A stretch of DNA of 64,000 bases from Actinoplanes sp. NBC_00393 (GCF_036053395.1 NZ_CP107942.1:9084001-9148000); one strand, 5' to 3'. Numbered from the stretch's first letter, positions 50,214-60,235 are shown. Notes: generated from the sequence alone by a model not told the origin. Made by a program: numbers and translations.

Positions 50214-50241
50214 CCATCCAACCGCCCCACCCGCCGCCCTA

Positions 50242-50310
50242 AAGCGGTCTGAAGGCTGGTTCACAAGTAATACCGCTTCGCCGTAGGCCTGGTCCTACCG
50301 GGAACCCCGG
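50242..50310 (+). promoter_or_regulatory. Structured spacer between S14 and rpsH
   Basis: The 119-base spacer can form AAGCGGT/ACCGCTT (50242-50278), GTAGG/CCTAC (50283-50298) and CCGGG/CCCGG stems. S8 controls spc-operon translation in E. coli by binding an mRNA mimic of its rRNA site; a similar role here is only a guess. Confidence 0.35.
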
Positions 50311-50332
50311 CGAGAAAGGTTGACGAATACCC

Positions 50333-50740
50333 ATGACGATGACGGACCCGATCGCAGACATGCTCACGCGTCTGCGTAACGCCAACCAGGCGTACCACGA
50401 CAAGGTGACGATGCCCTACTCGAAGATCAAGGCGAACATCGCCGAGGTCCTCAAGGCTGAGGGTTACATCGCCTCGTGGACGTCTGAGGAGCCCGAGGAG
50501 GGCGCGGTCGGCAAGCGTCTGGTCGTTGAGCTCAAGTACGGCCAGAACCGCGAGCGCAGCCTCGCCGGCATCAAGCGCGTCTCGAAGCCCGGCCTGCGGG
50601 TTTACGCCAAGTCCGACGAGCTGCCGCGAGTGCTCGGCGGCCTCGGTGTCGCGATCATTTCGACGTCCCAGGGACTGCTGACCGACAAGCAGGCCCGCAA
50701 GCGGAGTGTTGGCGGGGAAGTCCTCGCCTTCGTCTGGTAA
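50333..50740 (+). CDS. rpsH: 30S ribosomal protein S8
   Basis: A 135-residue S8, binding 16S helix 21. It reads [44 protein letters not shown] and ends [47 protein letters not shown], the universal C-terminus. ATG at 50333 has a distant AAAGG; the ATG at 50339 would be two residues shorter. Confidence 0.98.
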   Translation: MTMTDPIADMLTRLRNANQAYHDKVTMPYSKIKANIAEVLKAEGYIASWTSEEPEEGAVGKRLVVELKYGQNRERSLAGIKRVSKPGLRVYAKSDELPRVLGGLGVAIISTSQGLLTDKQARKRSVGGEVLAFVW

Positions 50741-50754
50741 CTGGAGACTTAGAC

Positions 50755-51294
50755 ATGTCGCGAATCGGACGTAAGTCGATCCCGGTGCCGGCCGGTGTCG
50801 ACGTCACCATCACGGGGCAGACCGTCAAGGTCAAGGGCCCCAAGGGCGAGCTCTCGCACACCGTCGCCGAGCCGATCACGGTCTCGAAGGACGGCAGCGA
50901 GCTGGTCGTCAACCGCCCCAACGACGAGCGTAAGGCCAAGGAACTGCACGGCCTCTCGCGGACCCTCGTCGCCAACATGATCGTCGGTGTCACCGAGGGC
51001 TACAAGAAGGTCCTCGAGATCAACGGCACCGGTTACCGCGTCACCGCCAAGGGCAAGGACCTGGAGTTCGCTCTCGGGTTCTCGCACCCGGTGAACATCG
51101 TGCCGCCGGCGGGCATCACCTTCTCGGTGGAGAAGCCGACGCAGTTCACCGTGACCGGCATCGACAAGCAGCTGGTCGGTGAGGTCGCCGCGAACATCCG
51201 CAAGATCCGCCCGCCGGAGCCCTACAAGGGCAAGGGCGTCAAGTACCAGGGCGAGGTCATCCGCCGCAAGGCTGGAAAGGCAGGTAAGAAGTGA
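50755..51294 (+). CDS. rplF: 50S ribosomal protein L6
   Basis: A 179-residue L6 near the sarcin-ricin loop. [37 protein letters not shown] and [27 protein letters not shown] are diagnostic. The TGA overlaps the rplR GTG. Confidence 0.99.
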   Translation: MSRIGRKSIPVPAGVDVTITGQTVKVKGPKGELSHTVAEPITVSKDGSELVVNRPNDERKAKELHGLSRTLVANMIVGVTEGYKKVLEINGTGYRVTAKGKDLEFALGFSHPVNIVPPAGITFSVEKPTQFTVTGIDKQLVGEVAANIRKIRPPEPYKGKGVKYQGEVIRRKAGKAGKK

Positions 51295-51686
51295 CCGCCA
51301 CGCTGCTCAAGCGCCGCAACGGCGGCGGCTCCGCCGCCAAGCGTGCCGTCGGCAAGGCGCGTCGGCACTTCCGGGTCCGCAAGAACGTTCGTGGTACGGC
51401 CGAGCGTCCGCGCCTGGTCGTCACCCGGTCCTCGCGGCACATCACTGCGCAGATCATCGACGACCTCAAGGGCCACACGCTGGCTTCGGCCTCCACGCTC
51501 GACACCTCGATCCGGGGTGGCGAGGGCGACAAGAGCGCTCTGGCCGGCAAGGTCGGCGCGCTGGTCGCCGAGCGGGCCAAGGCGGCGGGCATTTCCAAGG
51601 TCGTCTTCGACCGCGGTGGCAACAAGTACGCGGGCCGGATTGCCGCGCTTGCGGATGCCGCCCGCGAAGCCGGACTCGAGTTCTAG
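51291..51686 (+). CDS. rplR: 50S ribosomal protein L18
   Basis: A 131-residue L18, binding 5S rRNA. The basic N-terminus ([52 protein letters not shown]) and [29 protein letters not shown] are typical. GTG start overlaps the rplF stop. Confidence 0.98.
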   Translation: MTATLLKRRNGGGSAAKRAVGKARRHFRVRKNVRGTAERPRLVVTRSSRHITAQIIDDLKGHTLASASTLDTSIRGGEGDKSALAGKVGALVAERAKAAGISKVVFDRGGNKYAGRIAALADAAREAGLEF

Positions 51687-51699
51687 GAGGGATTGACCA

Positions 51700-52320
51700 A
51701 TGCCTGGTCAGCAGCGCCGAGGCGGCGGGTCCGGCGGTAACACCGAGGGTGGCAACCGCAGGGACAACCGCCGCGAGGGCGGTCGTAACGCGCCCGTCGA
51801 GAAGACCCCGCACCTCGAGCGGGTCGTCGCGATCAACCGTGTCGCGAAGGTCGTCAAGGGTGGTCGTCGCTTCAGCTTCACCGCCCTGGTGATCGTCGGC
51901 GACGGTGACGGCACCGTGGGTGTCGGTTACGGAAAGGCCAAGGAGGTGCCCGCGGCCATCGCCAAGGGCGTCGAGGAGGCCAAGAAGCACTTCTTCAAGG
52001 TTCCGCGGATCGGTGCGACAATTCCGCACCCGATCACCGGTGAGGCTGCCGCGGGTGTCGTCCTGCTCAAGCCGGCGTCGGCCGGTACCGGTGTTATCGC
52101 CGGTGGCCCGGTGCGTGCCGTGCTCGAGTGCGCGGGTATCCACGACATCCTGTCGAAGAGCCTCGGCTCGTCGAACCCGATCAACATCGTGCACGCGACG
52201 GTGGCCGCTCTGAAGGGCCTCGAGTCGCCGGAGGACGTCGCGAAGCGTCGTGGCCTCCCGGTCGAGGACGTGGCGCCGGCGGCCATGCTGGCGGCGCGTG
52301 CGGAAGCGGCGGTGCACTGA
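51700..52320 (+). CDS. rpsE: 30S ribosomal protein S5
   Basis: A 206-residue S5. A Gly/Arg-rich N-terminal extension of about 30 residues precedes [58 protein letters not shown], which holds the spectinomycin-loop lysine and glycines in wild-type form (VKGGRRF). AGGAGG before ATG 51700. TGATG overlap with rpmD. Confidence 0.99.
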   Translation: MPGQQRRGGGSGGNTEGGNRRDNRREGGRNAPVEKTPHLERVVAINRVAKVVKGGRRFSFTALVIVGDGDGTVGVGYGKAKEVPAAIAKGVEEAKKHFFKVPRIGATIPHPITGEAAAGVVLLKPASAGTGVIAGGPVRAVLECAGIHDILSKSLGSSNPINIVHATVAALKGLESPEDVAKRRGLPVEDVAPAAMLAARAEAAVH

Positions 52321-52502
52321 TGGCGCGCTTGAAGGTCACCCAGATCCGGTCCGGTATCGGCCGTAAGCAGAACCAGCGGGACTCCCTGCGGTCGCTCGGC
52401 CTGAAGCGGATCAACGATGTGGTGGTCAAGGAGGACCGTCCCGAGATCCGGGGCATGATCTTCGCCGTGAACCACCTCGTCACTGTCGAGGAGGTCGAGT
52501 AA
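52320..52502 (+). CDS. rpmD: 50S ribosomal protein L30
   Basis: A 60-residue L30: [60 protein letters not shown]. The ATG at 52320 shares a base with the rpsE stop; rplO begins immediately after its TAA. Confidence 0.98.
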   Translation: MARLKVTQIRSGIGRKQNQRDSLRSLGLKRINDVVVKEDRPEIRGMIFAVNHLVTVEEVE

Positions 52503-52952
52503 ATGGCGATCAAGGTCCACCACCTGCGTCCGGCGCCGGGCGCGAAGACCGCGAAGACCCGTGTGGGTCGCGGTGAGGGCTCCAAGGGCAAGACCGCCGG
52601 TCGCGGTACCAAGGGCACCGGCGCCCGGAAGAACACTCCGGCATCGTTCGAGGGTGGGCAGATGCCCATCCACATGCGCCTGCCGAAGATGAAGGGCCTG
52701 CGCAACAAGCCGCGCAACAAGGTCGTCTTCCAGGTCGTCAACCTGGACCGCCTCGCCGAGCTGTTCCCGAACGGCGGCGAGGTCGGCCCGGCCGAGCTGG
52801 TCGAGGCCGGCGCTGTCCGCAAGGGCCAGCCGGTCAAGGTCCTGGGCTCCGGCGAGCTGGGCGGCGTGTCGCTGACTGTTTCGGCGCACGCGTTCAGTGA
52901 GTCCGCCAAGGAGAAGATCGCCGCTGCCGGTGGCTCTGCCACCCAGCTGTAA
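52503..52952 (+). CDS. rplO: 50S ribosomal protein L15
   Basis: A 149-residue L15, a central 50S assembly protein. [60 protein letters not shown] is the Gly-rich N-terminal signature; the C-terminal globular domain ends [16 protein letters not shown]. Followed by a strong terminator, so secY is probably transcribed separately. Confidence 0.99.
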   Translation: MAIKVHHLRPAPGAKTAKTRVGRGEGSKGKTAGRGTKGTGARKNTPASFEGGQMPIHMRLPKMKGLRNKPRNKVVFQVVNLDRLAELFPNGGEVGPAELVEAGAVRKGQPVKVLGSGELGGVSLTVSAHAFSESAKEKIAAAGGSATQL

Positions 52953-52965
52953 GTCGTGAAGCGGT

Positions 52966-53013
52966 CGAAGGCCGCGGCACCGGGACACCCGGCGCCGCGG
53001 CCTTCGTCGTTTC
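52966..53013 (+). terminator. Terminator after rplO
   Basis: CGAAGGCCGCGGC (52966-52978) and GCCGCGGCCTTCG (52994-53006), a 13-bp stem with an inner CCGGG/CCCGG pair, followed by TCGTTT. Confidence 0.85.
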
Positions 53014-53478
53014 CGCGGTAGGGGGTTCCGGGGGAGCGGAAACCGGGACGGCGATGCGCAAACGGCCCTGTACGCCGCGTGAGGGCGCGTTCGGCCCCAG
53101 GAGGCACTCGACCCACCCGCCGGCTGGTCGGCGTGCTCAGCGGCGCTCAGGCGGGCTCGCCGGCCGATTCGAAAGATCGAAAGACATCGAGTGACCGGGA
53201 TCCGCCCGGACGTACCGTATTGTGGGACCCGGCTCGGGCGCGGGGGTGACCGGGCCCGGTGCAACGCGGCTTGCCGATCGTGGCGTAAGCAGACGGTTCA
53301 GCCACTAAGCCGGACAGTTGTGTTGTACTGGGGCATCGGCCCGTGCGATGCCGGTGGTTGCGCTGTCCGCCTTGCTGATACAGTGCTCCGCTGGCGGCCT
53401 CTATGGCTGCTCAATGATGTGTGCCCGAACTTCGGGGATACCGCAACCCAGAGTGTGGCGACCACGCAGGAGGATCAG
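53014..53478 (+). promoter_or_regulatory. Upstream region of secY with a candidate promoter
   Basis: No gene is supported here, although the secY frame stays open to 53191. TACAGT at 53379-53384 is a good -10; possible -35 elements are TTGCGC (53358, spacer 15) or GGTTGC (spacer 17). The predicted leader is about 90 bases. AGGAGG (53468-53473) is the secY ribosome site. Confidence 0.4.
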
Positions 53479-54819
53479 TTGTTGTCCGCCTTCTCGAGCG
53501 CGCTTCGGACGCCTGACCTGCGGAAGAAGCTACTCTTCACGGTAGCGATTATTGCGATCTACCGTCTCGGCGCCACATTGCCCAGTCCCGGTGTGTCCTA
53601 CTCCAACGTGCAGAACTGTTTGGAGCTCACCGAGAGTGCGGGCAACAGCGTCCTGAACCTGTTGAACCTGTTCTCCGGCGGCGCGCTGCTCCAGCTCTCC
53701 GTTTTCGCGCTGGGCATCATGCCGTACATCACGGCCTCGATCATCCTGCAGCTGCTGACGGTGGTCATTCCCCGTCTCGAGCAGCTCCGCAAGGAGGGCC
53801 AGTCCGGCCAGGCGAAGATCACGCAGTACACCCGGTACCTGACGCTGGGCCTCGCCGTCCTCCAGGCCTCCGCGTTCGTCGCGCTCGCCCGGACCGGCCA
53901 GCTGTTCGGCAACATGTGCGACCAGGACAACCCGGCGTACCAGATCATCCCGGAGAACACCGGGCTGCCGATGTGGCTGACCCTGACCGTCCTGGTGATG
54001 ACGATGACCGCCGGCACCGGCGTGGTCATGTGGCTCGGCGAGCTGATCACCGACCGCGGCGTTGGCAACGGCATGTCCGTCCTGATCTTCACCTCGATCG
54101 CGGCCCGCCTCCCCGGCGAGGGCTGGAGCATCAAGGAGTCCAGCGGCACCGGCAAGTTCCTGCTGGTCATCGGTCTGGTCCTGGTCATCATCGGTCTGGT
54201 CGTCTTCATCGAGCAGGCGCAGCGCCGCATCCCGGTGCAGTACGCGAAGCGGATGATCGGCCGGCGGATGTACGGCGGCACCTCCACCTACATCCCGCTG
54301 AAGGTCAACCAGGCGGGTGTCGTACCGGTCATCTTCGGCTCCTCGCTGCTCTACCTGCCGCAGCTGTACCTGCAGTTCTTCGACCAGAACAACCTCAAGG
54401 GCTACCAGATCTGGATCCAGAACAACCTGGCGGATCCGACCAGCCCGATCTACATCGGCCTGTACTTCCTGCTGATCATCTTCTTCACGTACTTCTACGT
54501 GTCGATCACGTTCAACCCGACTGAGGTCGCGGAGAACATGAAGAAGTACGGTGGGTTCGTTCCGGGTATCCGTCCGGGCAAGCCGACCGCCGACTACCTC
54601 GACTTCATCCTCAGCCGGATCACCCTGCCGGGTGCGCTGTACCTCGGTCTGATCTCGGTTCTGCCGAACTTCTTCTTCATCTGGCTCAACCAGGACCAGT
54701 ACATGAACTTCCCGTTCGGTGGTACCGCGGTGCTGATCATGGTGGGTGTGGGTCTGGAGACGGTGAAGCAGATCGAGAGCCAGCTCATGCAGCGGAACTA
54801 CGAAGGGTTCCTCCGCTAG
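53479..54819 (+). CDS. secY: Preprotein translocase subunit SecY
   Basis: A 446-residue, ten-helix channel protein for protein export. It begins with the amphipathic segment ALRTPDLRKKLLFTVAIIAIYRLGATLPSPGV, then LNLLNLFSGGALLQLSVFALGIMPYITASIILQLL (helix 2a plug region). The cytoplasmic loops RRIPVQYAKRMIGRRMYGGTSTYIPLKVNQAGVVPVIF and FNPTEVAENMKKYGGFVPGIRPGKPTADYLDFILSRITLPG are the ribosome/SecA contacts. TTG start at 53479, 5 bases after AGGAGG; the next TTG (53482) is an alternative, and longer upstream starts are rejected. Confidence 0.95.
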   Translation: MLSAFSSALRTPDLRKKLLFTVAIIAIYRLGATLPSPGVSYSNVQNCLELTESAGNSVLNLLNLFSGGALLQLSVFALGIMPYITASIILQLLTVVIPRLEQLRKEGQSGQAKITQYTRYLTLGLAVLQASAFVALARTGQLFGNMCDQDNPAYQIIPENTGLPMWLTLTVLVMTMTAGTGVVMWLGELITDRGVGNGMSVLIFTSIAARLPGEGWSIKESSGTGKFLLVIGLVLVIIGLVVFIEQAQRRIPVQYAKRMIGRRMYGGTSTYIPLKVNQAGVVPVIFGSSLLYLPQLYLQFFDQNNLKGYQIWIQNNLADPTSPIYIGLYFLLIIFFTYFYVSITFNPTEVAENMKKYGGFVPGIRPGKPTADYLDFILSRITLPGALYLGLISVLPNFFFIWLNQDQYMNFPFGGTAVLIMVGVGLETVKQIESQLMQRNYEGFLR

Positions 54820-54893
54820 TGGGTACGCGGGGCCGGGGGGCTCTGCCGTCGACGGTGGGCGTGGTTTCTCCTGACCGAAGCGAGGCGATGTAG

Positions 54894-55547
54894 GTGCGGC
54901 TGGTACTGGTGGGCCCTCCGGGGGCCGGCAAGGGGACCCAGGCTGAGTTCATCGCCGCCCATCTCGCCGTACCGAAGATCTCCACCGGGGACATCTTCCG
55001 CGCCAACGTCTCGCAGGGCACCCCGCTCGGTGTCGAGGCCAAGCGATACATGGACGCCGGGCAGCTGGTACCGGACGAGGTGACCATCAACATGGTGCGC
55101 GACCGGCTCGCTGAGCCGGACGCGAGCGATGGTTTCCTGCTGGACGGGTTCCCGCGTACCGTGCCGCAGGCCTCGGCCCTGGACAAGCTCCTGGCCGACC
55201 TGGGCACCGCTCTGGACATCGTGATGGAGCTCGTGGTCGACGACGACGAGGTGATCCGGCGGCTCTCCGGCCGCCGGACCTGTCGTGGGTGCGGCAAGAT
55301 CTGGCACGTCGAGTTCGACCCGACGAGCAAGGACAACATCTGCGACCGCTGCGGCAGCGAGCTGTTCCAGCGTGACGACGACAAGGCCGAGACGATCGCG
55401 AACCGGCTGGTCGAGTACGCGGACAAGACCGCGCCCCTGGTCGACTTCTACGGTGCCCAGGGCAAGCTGGTGGGCATCGACGCGACCGGCCCGGTGGAGG
55501 ACGTCACGGTGCGCGCGATCGACGCTCTGCGGTCCTACGGCGGCTGA
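54894..55547 (+). CDS. adk: Adenylate kinase
   Basis: A 217-residue kinase converting AMP + ATP to 2 ADP. P loop [13 protein letters not shown] site [17 protein letters not shown] and [13 protein letters not shown]. The long LID domain carries a zinc site, C130-x2-C133 and C150-x2-C153, as in Gram-positive enzymes. GTG start at 54894 with GAGG 8 bases upstream. Classic secY-adk-map order. Confidence 0.98.
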   Translation: MRLVLVGPPGAGKGTQAEFIAAHLAVPKISTGDIFRANVSQGTPLGVEAKRYMDAGQLVPDEVTINMVRDRLAEPDASDGFLLDGFPRTVPQASALDKLLADLGTALDIVMELVVDDDEVIRRLSGRRTCRGCGKIWHVEFDPTSKDNICDRCGSELFQRDDDKAETIANRLVEYADKTAPLVDFYGAQGKLVGIDATGPVEDVTVRAIDALRSYGG

Positions 55548-55548
55548 C

Positions 55549-56379
55549 ATGGCTCGTCAGCAGGACATCCAGTTCAAGACGCCCGAGCAGATCGAGAAGA
55601 TGCGGGCCGCCGGCCTGGTGGTGGCGGCCGCCCTCGACGCGATGCGGGACGCGGTGGCGCCCGGGGTGTCGACCGCCGACCTCGACGCGGTCGCGGAGAA
55701 GGTGATCCGGGACGCCGGCGCGGTGCCGTCGTTCAAGGGCTACCACGGCTTCCCGGCGTCGATCTGCGCCTCGGTGAACGAGCAGGTGGTGCACGGCATC
55801 CCGAACGCGAAGCAGATCCTGCAGGAGGGCGACCTCATCTCGCTCGACTGCGGCGCGATCCTGGACGGCTGGCACGGCGACTCGGCGATCACGGTCGGCG
55901 TCGGCGAGACCGATCCGGCACTGCTGCGGATGGCCGAGGTCGCCGAGGAGGCCATGTGGGCCGGCATCGCTGCCGCGGCCCGCGGCGCGGCGAACGGCCG
56001 GGGCCGGCTCACCGACATCTCGTTCAACATCGAGAAGGTGATCCGCAAGGCCGGGCGGTACGGGATCGTGGACGGCTACGGCGGCCACGGCATCGGCACC
56101 GAGATGCACCAGGACCCGCACGTGCTGAACCACGGGAAGCCGGGCCGCGGCGTACGGGTGGTCCCGGGCATGGCGCTCGCCATCGAGCCGATGATCACCA
56201 TGGGCTCCCCGCGCACCGTGGAGCTCGACGACGGCTGGACCGTGGTGACCCGGGACGGGTCCCGGGCCGCGCACGTGGAGCACACCATGGCGCTGCTGGA
56301 CGACGGCGTCTGGGTGACCACCGCGCCGGACGGCGGCCGTGCGAAGCTCGGCGATCTGGTCACCGCCCGCCAGCCGTAG
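55549..56379 (+). CDS. map: Methionine aminopeptidase, type I
   Basis: A 276-residue metallopeptidase removing the initiator Met. Metal ligands lie in LDCGAILDGWHGDSAITVGVG (Asp, Asp), GYGGHGIGTEMHQDP (His), LAIEPMITMGS (Glu) and HVEHTMAL (Glu region); the substrate His is in GYHGFPASICASVNEQVVHGIP. ATG at 55549, one base after the adk stop. Confidence 0.97.
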   Translation: MARQQDIQFKTPEQIEKMRAAGLVVAAALDAMRDAVAPGVSTADLDAVAEKVIRDAGAVPSFKGYHGFPASICASVNEQVVHGIPNAKQILQEGDLISLDCGAILDGWHGDSAITVGVGETDPALLRMAEVAEEAMWAGIAAAARGAANGRGRLTDISFNIEKVIRKAGRYGIVDGYGGHGIGTEMHQDPHVLNHGKPGRGVRVVPGMALAIEPMITMGSPRTVELDDGWTVVTRDGSRAAHVEHTMALLDDGVWVTTAPDGGRAKLGDLVTARQP

Positions 56380-56413
56380 CCGTCGGTGGTGCCCGGCTGC
56401 CATGCTGTGACGC

Positions 56414-56854
56414 ATGGGGCAGGAGGGCATGCGGGCCAGTGACGGTGACCGGCAGAAGGTCGCCGATCAGCTGAAGGCGGCGCTCGACGAGGGCCGGCTC
56501 GACCTGAACGAGTACGACGAGCGGGTGCAGAGGGCGTACGCGGCCAGGACGTACGGGGACCTGGACGGCCTGCTCGACGACCTGCCCGGCGCGATCCCGG
56601 TGCAGCGGGCCCGGATCCAGCCGTACCAGCCGCCGGCCCCGGTTTCACCGCATGTGGAGCCGCATCCGGCGCCGCATGGTGGACGGCCGAGGGTGGCGCC
56701 GGCGCTGGGCGCGTTCGTGCTCTGCACGGTGATCTGGGCGATCATCAGCCTGACCTCGGGTGAGCTGCACTACTTCTGGCCGGCCTGGGTGCTGATCCCG
56801 GTCGCGGTCGCGGTGCTGGCGCACTTCGCCGACCGCAACAAGCGCCGGGACTGA
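56414..56854 (+). CDS. DUF1707-domain membrane protein
   Basis: A 146-residue protein. Residues 5-55 form a DUF1707 (SHOCT-like) domain, [53 protein letters not shown], widespread in actinobacteria with unknown function. A Pro/His-rich linker leads to two hydrophobic helices (about 95-113 and 119-138). ATG at 56414; the ATG at 56429 (just before RASDGDR) is an alternative. Confidence 0.88.
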   Translation: MGQEGMRASDGDRQKVADQLKAALDEGRLDLNEYDERVQRAYAARTYGDLDGLLDDLPGAIPVQRARIQPYQPPAPVSPHVEPHPAPHGGRPRVAPALGAFVLCTVIWAIISLTSGELHYFWPAWVLIPVAVAVLAHFADRNKRRD

Positions 56855-56882
56855 GGCGATATTGTCGGGTATGTCCGGCACA

Positions 56883-56911
56883 GACACGCCCGACCCCGGG
56901 TTGCGGAACCC
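56883..56911 (+). promoter_or_regulatory. Third copy of the shared 18-base motif, upstream of infA
   Basis: GACACGCCCGACCCCGGG at 56883-56900 differs by one base from the rpsL and rpsJ leader motifs. It is followed by the small hairpin GGGTT/AACCC (56898-56911). Here it lies upstream of the candidate infA promoter, not inside a leader, unless another promoter exists further up. Confidence 0.5.
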
Positions 56912-56916
56912 TCGGT

Positions 56917-56945
56917 TTGGCGTCGCTGTTACGGGCGCGTAGACT
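56917..56945 (+). promoter_or_regulatory. Candidate promoter of infA and the alpha operon
   Basis: TTGGCG (56917-56922), 17 bases, then TAGACT (56940-56945). The predicted start near 56952 leaves about 140 bases of leader before infA. Confidence 0.55.
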
Positions 56946-57090
56946 GGCTTGCTGGCGCGCAGCGTCCACTCCTTCATGTCCTCACGCGCTTCGAGGACCG
57001 GGGGAGCCGCGGCTGGTCCGAGCCTTTTCAGGCCCGGGTAAGACGTTGCGAAAGCCTGCCCCACGAACCCGATGTCAGGTAGCGGAGGAC

Positions 57091-57312
57091 ATGCCTAAGA
57101 AAGACGGAGCCATCGAGATCGAAGGCCGAGTGATCGAGCCCCTGCCGAACGCCATGTTCCGCGTCGAGCTCGCCAATGGTCACAAGGTCCTGGCACACAT
57201 CTCCGGGAAGATGCGCCAGCACTACATCCGCATCCTTCCCGAGGACAGGGTCGTCGTCGAACTCTCGCCGTACGACCTGACCCGTGGGCGAATCGTCTAC
57301 CGCTACAAGTAA
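57091..57312 (+). CDS. infA: Translation initiation factor IF-1
   Basis: A 73-residue OB-fold factor: [73 protein letters not shown]. Full length and near consensus. GGAGG lies just before the ATG. Heads the infA-rpmJ-rpsM-rpsK-rpsD-rpoA-rplQ unit. Confidence 0.99.
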   Translation: MPKKDGAIEIEGRVIEPLPNAMFRVELANGHKVLAHISGKMRQHYIRILPEDRVVVELSPYDLTRGRIVYRYK

Positions 57313-57363
57313 GCGGGTCGCGGGGTGGTTCCCATCCCGTCTGACTGAGAGTTAAGGCAAACC

Positions 57364-57480
57364 GTGAAGGTCAAGCCGAGCGTCAAGCGGATCTGCAACA
57401 ACTGCCGGGTCATCCGGCGGCACGGCCGGGTCATGGTCATCTGCAGCACCGACCCGCGCCACAAGCAGCGCCAGGGCTGA
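57364..57480 (+). CDS. rpmJ: 50S ribosomal protein L36
   Basis: A 38-residue zinc-type L36: [11 protein letters not shown]11-NNC14, then C27 and H33 as the remaining ligands, ending KQRQG. It is one residue longer than the usual 37 because ICSTDPRHK replaces the common ICxNxRHK. GTG start at 57364. The gene is very short, but its position between infA and rpsM and its ligands are decisive. Confidence 0.97.
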   Translation: MKVKPSVKRICNNCRVIRRHGRVMVICSTDPRHKQRQG

Positions 57481-57642
57481 CACAGCCTCAGCGTAAGGAT
57501 CCGTACCACAGCACAAGCTCGTTCCAGCCGCCAAGCATGCGCTTGAGCGGCCGCACCCCCGGTCGGAGGCCGGGGCCCGCCCGGGCAGGCGGGGTGGAAT
57601 GGGCACAGACCTCCGTGAGACACCTGAGGAGTACGCCCACTT
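57481..57642 (+). other. Spacer between rpmJ and rpsM
   Basis: 162 bases without a gene. CCCCCGGTCGGAGGCCGGGG (57557-57576) can form a hairpin. GAGGAG lies 11-16 bases before the rpsM ATG. Confidence 0.4.
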
Positions 57643-58023
57643 ATGGCTCGACTCGTCGGCGTGGATCTTCCCCGCGAAAAGCGGATGGAGATCGCGCTCA
57701 CCTACATCTTCGGCATCGGTCGCACCCGTGCCGTCGAGGCACTGACTGCTACCGCGATTGACCTGAACAAGCGCGCCAAGGACCTCAGCGAAGAGGAGCT
57801 GGTCCAGCTCCGGAACTACATCGAGGCCAACTTCAAGGTTGAGGGCGACCTGCGCCGCGAGGTCGCTGCGGACATCCGCCGCAAGGTTGAGATCGGTTGC
57901 TACGCCGGTATCCGCCACCGCAAGGGCCTGCCCGTGCGTGGACAGCGGACCCGGACCAACGCTCGTACCCGCAAGGGTCCGAAGCGCACGGTCGCCGGTA
58001 AGAAGAAGCCCGGTCGGAAGTAA
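57643..58023 (+). CDS. rpsM: 30S ribosomal protein S13
   Basis: A 126-residue S13 of the 30S head: [35 protein letters not shown] and the tail [42 protein letters not shown] that reaches the P site. Standard. Confidence 0.99.
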   Translation: MARLVGVDLPREKRMEIALTYIFGIGRTRAVEALTATAIDLNKRAKDLSEEELVQLRNYIEANFKVEGDLRREVAADIRRKVEIGCYAGIRHRKGLPVRGQRTRTNARTRKGPKRTVAGKKKPGRK

Positions 58024-58040
58024 TAGGAGCGCACTGACTT

Positions 58041-58448
58041 ATGCCACCGAAGGCACGCGCTGGGGCCGCCGTCAAGAAGGTCCGGCGCAAGGAACGCAAG
58101 AACGTCGCCCACGGGCAGGCGCACATCAAGAGCACCTTCAACAACACCATCGTGTCGATCACCGACCCGACCGGTGCTGTGATCTCCTGGGCCTCGTCCG
58201 GCCAGGTGGGCTTCAAGGGCTCCCGCAAGTCGACCCCGTTCGCCGCGCAGCTCGCTGCCGAGGCGGCCGCCCGTCGTGCCATGGAGCACGGCATGCGCAA
58301 GGTCGACGTGTTCGTCAAGGGTCCGGGCTCCGGCCGGGAGACCGCCATTCGTTCGCTGCAGGCCGCCGGCCTCGAGGTCGGACAGATCTCCGACGTCACG
58401 CCGCAGCCGCACAACGGTTGCCGTCCGCCGAAGCGTCGCCGGGTCTGA
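58041..58448 (+). CDS. rpsK: 30S ribosomal protein S11
   Basis: A 135-residue S11 of the platform: [83 protein letters not shown] and the end [16 protein letters not shown]. Standard. Confidence 0.99.
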   Translation: MPPKARAGAAVKKVRRKERKNVAHGQAHIKSTFNNTIVSITDPTGAVISWASSGQVGFKGSRKSTPFAAQLAAEAAARRAMEHGMRKVDVFVKGPGSGRETAIRSLQAAGLEVGQISDVTPQPHNGCRPPKRRRV

Positions 58449-58461
58449 GGGAGATCTAGAG

Positions 58462-59088
58462 ATGGCTCGTTACACAGGTGCGGACTGCAAGCGCTGCCGC
58501 CGCGAGAAGATGAAGCTGTTCCTCAAGGGCAGCAAGTGCGACGGGCCGAAGTGCCCGTTCGAGTCGCGTCCCTTCCCGCCCGGCCAGCACGGCCGCGGTC
58601 GGACCAAGGAGACCGAGTACCTGCTCCAGCACCGCGAGAAGCAGAAGGCCCGCCGCGTCTACGGCGTGCTCGAGAAGCAGTTCCGCGGTTACTACGAGGA
58701 GGCTGTCACCAAGCCCGGCAAGACCGGTGAGGTGCTGCTGCAGATCCTCGAGTCGCGGCTCGACAACGTCGTCTACCGGGCCGGCTACGCCGCGTCCCGT
58801 GACGCCGCCCGGCAGCTGGTCAAGCACGGCCACTTCCTGGTCAACGGCGTCAAGGTCGACATCCCGTCGTACCGGGTGAAGGACCACGACATCGTCACGC
58901 TGCGGGAGAAGTCGAAGGAGATGACCCCCTTCGTCGTCGCCCAGGCTCAGGCCGGTTCCCGGCCGGTGCCGGCGTGGCTGGAGCCGATCCCGAGCGAGAT
59001 GAAGATCCTGATCCACTCGCTCCCGGCCCGCGCTGTCATCGACACGCAGGTCCAGGAGCAGCTGATCGTCGAGCTCTACTCCAAGTAG
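58462..59088 (+). CDS. rpsD: 30S ribosomal protein S4, zinc-ligand form
   Basis: A 208-residue S4 that initiates 30S assembly. It has the C-x2-C...C-x4-C ligands (CKRCRRE, CDGPKCPF) of the zinc-binding S4 type, then the S4 RNA-binding domain ESRLDNVVYRAGYAASRDAARQLVKHGHFLVNGVKVDIPSYRVKDHDIV. In E. coli S4 represses this operon. ATG at 58462; the earlier open frame inside rpsK is not used. Confidence 0.98.
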   Translation: MARYTGADCKRCRREKMKLFLKGSKCDGPKCPFESRPFPPGQHGRGRTKETEYLLQHREKQKARRVYGVLEKQFRGYYEEAVTKPGKTGEVLLQILESRLDNVVYRAGYAASRDAARQLVKHGHFLVNGVKVDIPSYRVKDHDIVTLREKSKEMTPFVVAQAQAGSRPVPAWLEPIPSEMKILIHSLPARAVIDTQVQEQLIVELYSK

Positions 59089-59097
59089 TGGCTCATG

Positions 59098-59123
59098 GGG
59101 CGCCGGCTTCGCAGCCGGCGCCC
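59098..59123 (+). terminator. Hairpin between rpsD and rpoA
   Basis: GGGCGCCGGCT (59098-59108) and AGCCGGCGCCC (59113-59123), an 11-bp perfect stem with a TCGC loop. No U tract; rpoA probably receives read-through, so this may tune expression or guide RNA processing. Confidence 0.6.
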
Positions 59124-59177
59124 TGATCCAACGGACGGCCATCAAATAGTGGGTGGCCTGACAGAAAGAAGAACAGC

Positions 59178-60200
59178 GTGCTCATCAGCCAGCGGCCGAC
59201 CCTCTCGGAGGAGTCGCTCAGCGAGACCCGCTCCCGGTTCACCATCGAGCCCCTGGAGCCGGGTTTCGGCTACACCCTCGGTAACTCGCTTCGCCGTACC
59301 CTGCTGTCGTCCATCCCGGGCGCGGCCGTCACCAGCATCAAGATCGACGGCGTGCTGCACGAGTTCACCACGATCCCCGGTGTCAAGGAGGACGTGGTCG
59401 AGCTGGTCATGAACGTCAAGGAACTGACCGTCAGCTCGGAGCACGACGAGCCGGTCAGCATGTACCTGCGCAAGCAGGGCCCGGGCGACGTGACCGCCGG
59501 AGACATCCAGCCGCCGGCCGGTGTCTCGGTGCACAACCCGGATCTGAAGCTGGCGACGCTGAACAGCAAGGGCCGGCTCGACATGGAGCTGACCGTCGAG
59601 CGGGGTCGTGGCTACGTCACGGCGGCGCAGAACAAGAACGCGGGCGCGGAGATCGGCCGGATTCCGGTGGACTCCATCTACTCGCCGGTTCTCAAGGTCA
59701 CCTACCGCGTCGAGGCGACCCGTGTCGAGCAGCGCACCGACTTCGACCGTCTGATCATCGACGTCGAGTCGAAGGCGTCGATCTCGCCGCGGACCGCGCT
59801 GGCGTCGGCCGGTTCCACCCTGGTCGAGCTCTTCGGGCTCTGCCGGGAACTGGACGAGACCGCCGAGGGCATCGACATCGGCCCGTCGCCCCAGGACGCG
59901 CAGCTCGCTGCCGACCTGGCGCTCCCGATCGAGGAGCTGGACCTCACCGTCCGTTCGTACAACTGCCTCAAGCGCGAGGGCATCAATAGCGTGGGCGAGT
60001 TGATAGGGCGTACGGAGGCCGACCTTCTGGACATCCGGAACTTCGGCCAGAAGTCCATCGACGAGGTCAAGATGAAGCTCGCCGGAATGGGCCTAGGGCT
60101 GAAGGACAGCGCGCCGTCCTTCGACCCGGCGCACGTCGTGGACTCGTTCGGCGACGTGGACTACGACACCGACGACTACCGCGAGACCGAGCAGCTGTAA
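59178..60200 (+). CDS. rpoA: DNA-directed RNA polymerase subunit alpha
   Basis: A 340-residue alpha subunit. [47 protein letters not shown], used in assembly with beta and beta-prime. [60 protein letters not shown], with two helix-hairpin-helix motifs that bind UP elements and activators. An acidic tail follows. GTG start at 59178. Confidence 0.99.
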   Translation: MLISQRPTLSEESLSETRSRFTIEPLEPGFGYTLGNSLRRTLLSSIPGAAVTSIKIDGVLHEFTTIPGVKEDVVELVMNVKELTVSSEHDEPVSMYLRKQGPGDVTAGDIQPPAGVSVHNPDLKLATLNSKGRLDMELTVERGRGYVTAAQNKNAGAEIGRIPVDSIYSPVLKVTYRVEATRVEQRTDFDRLIIDVESKASISPRTALASAGSTLVELFGLCRELDETAEGIDIGPSPQDAQLAADLALPIEELDLTVRSYNCLKREGINSVGELIGRTEADLLDIRNFGQKSIDEVKMKLAGMGLGLKDSAPSFDPAHVVDSFGDVDYDTDDYRETEQL

Positions 60201-60235
60201 CTAGCTGTCCGGCGCCATAACCAAGGAGCATCGGA

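Noticed and set aside
53191..53478. N-terminal extension of secY by 96 codons
   Set aside because: The added residues do not look like SecY, and AGGAGG sits 5 bases before the TTG at 53479, where the family normally begins.
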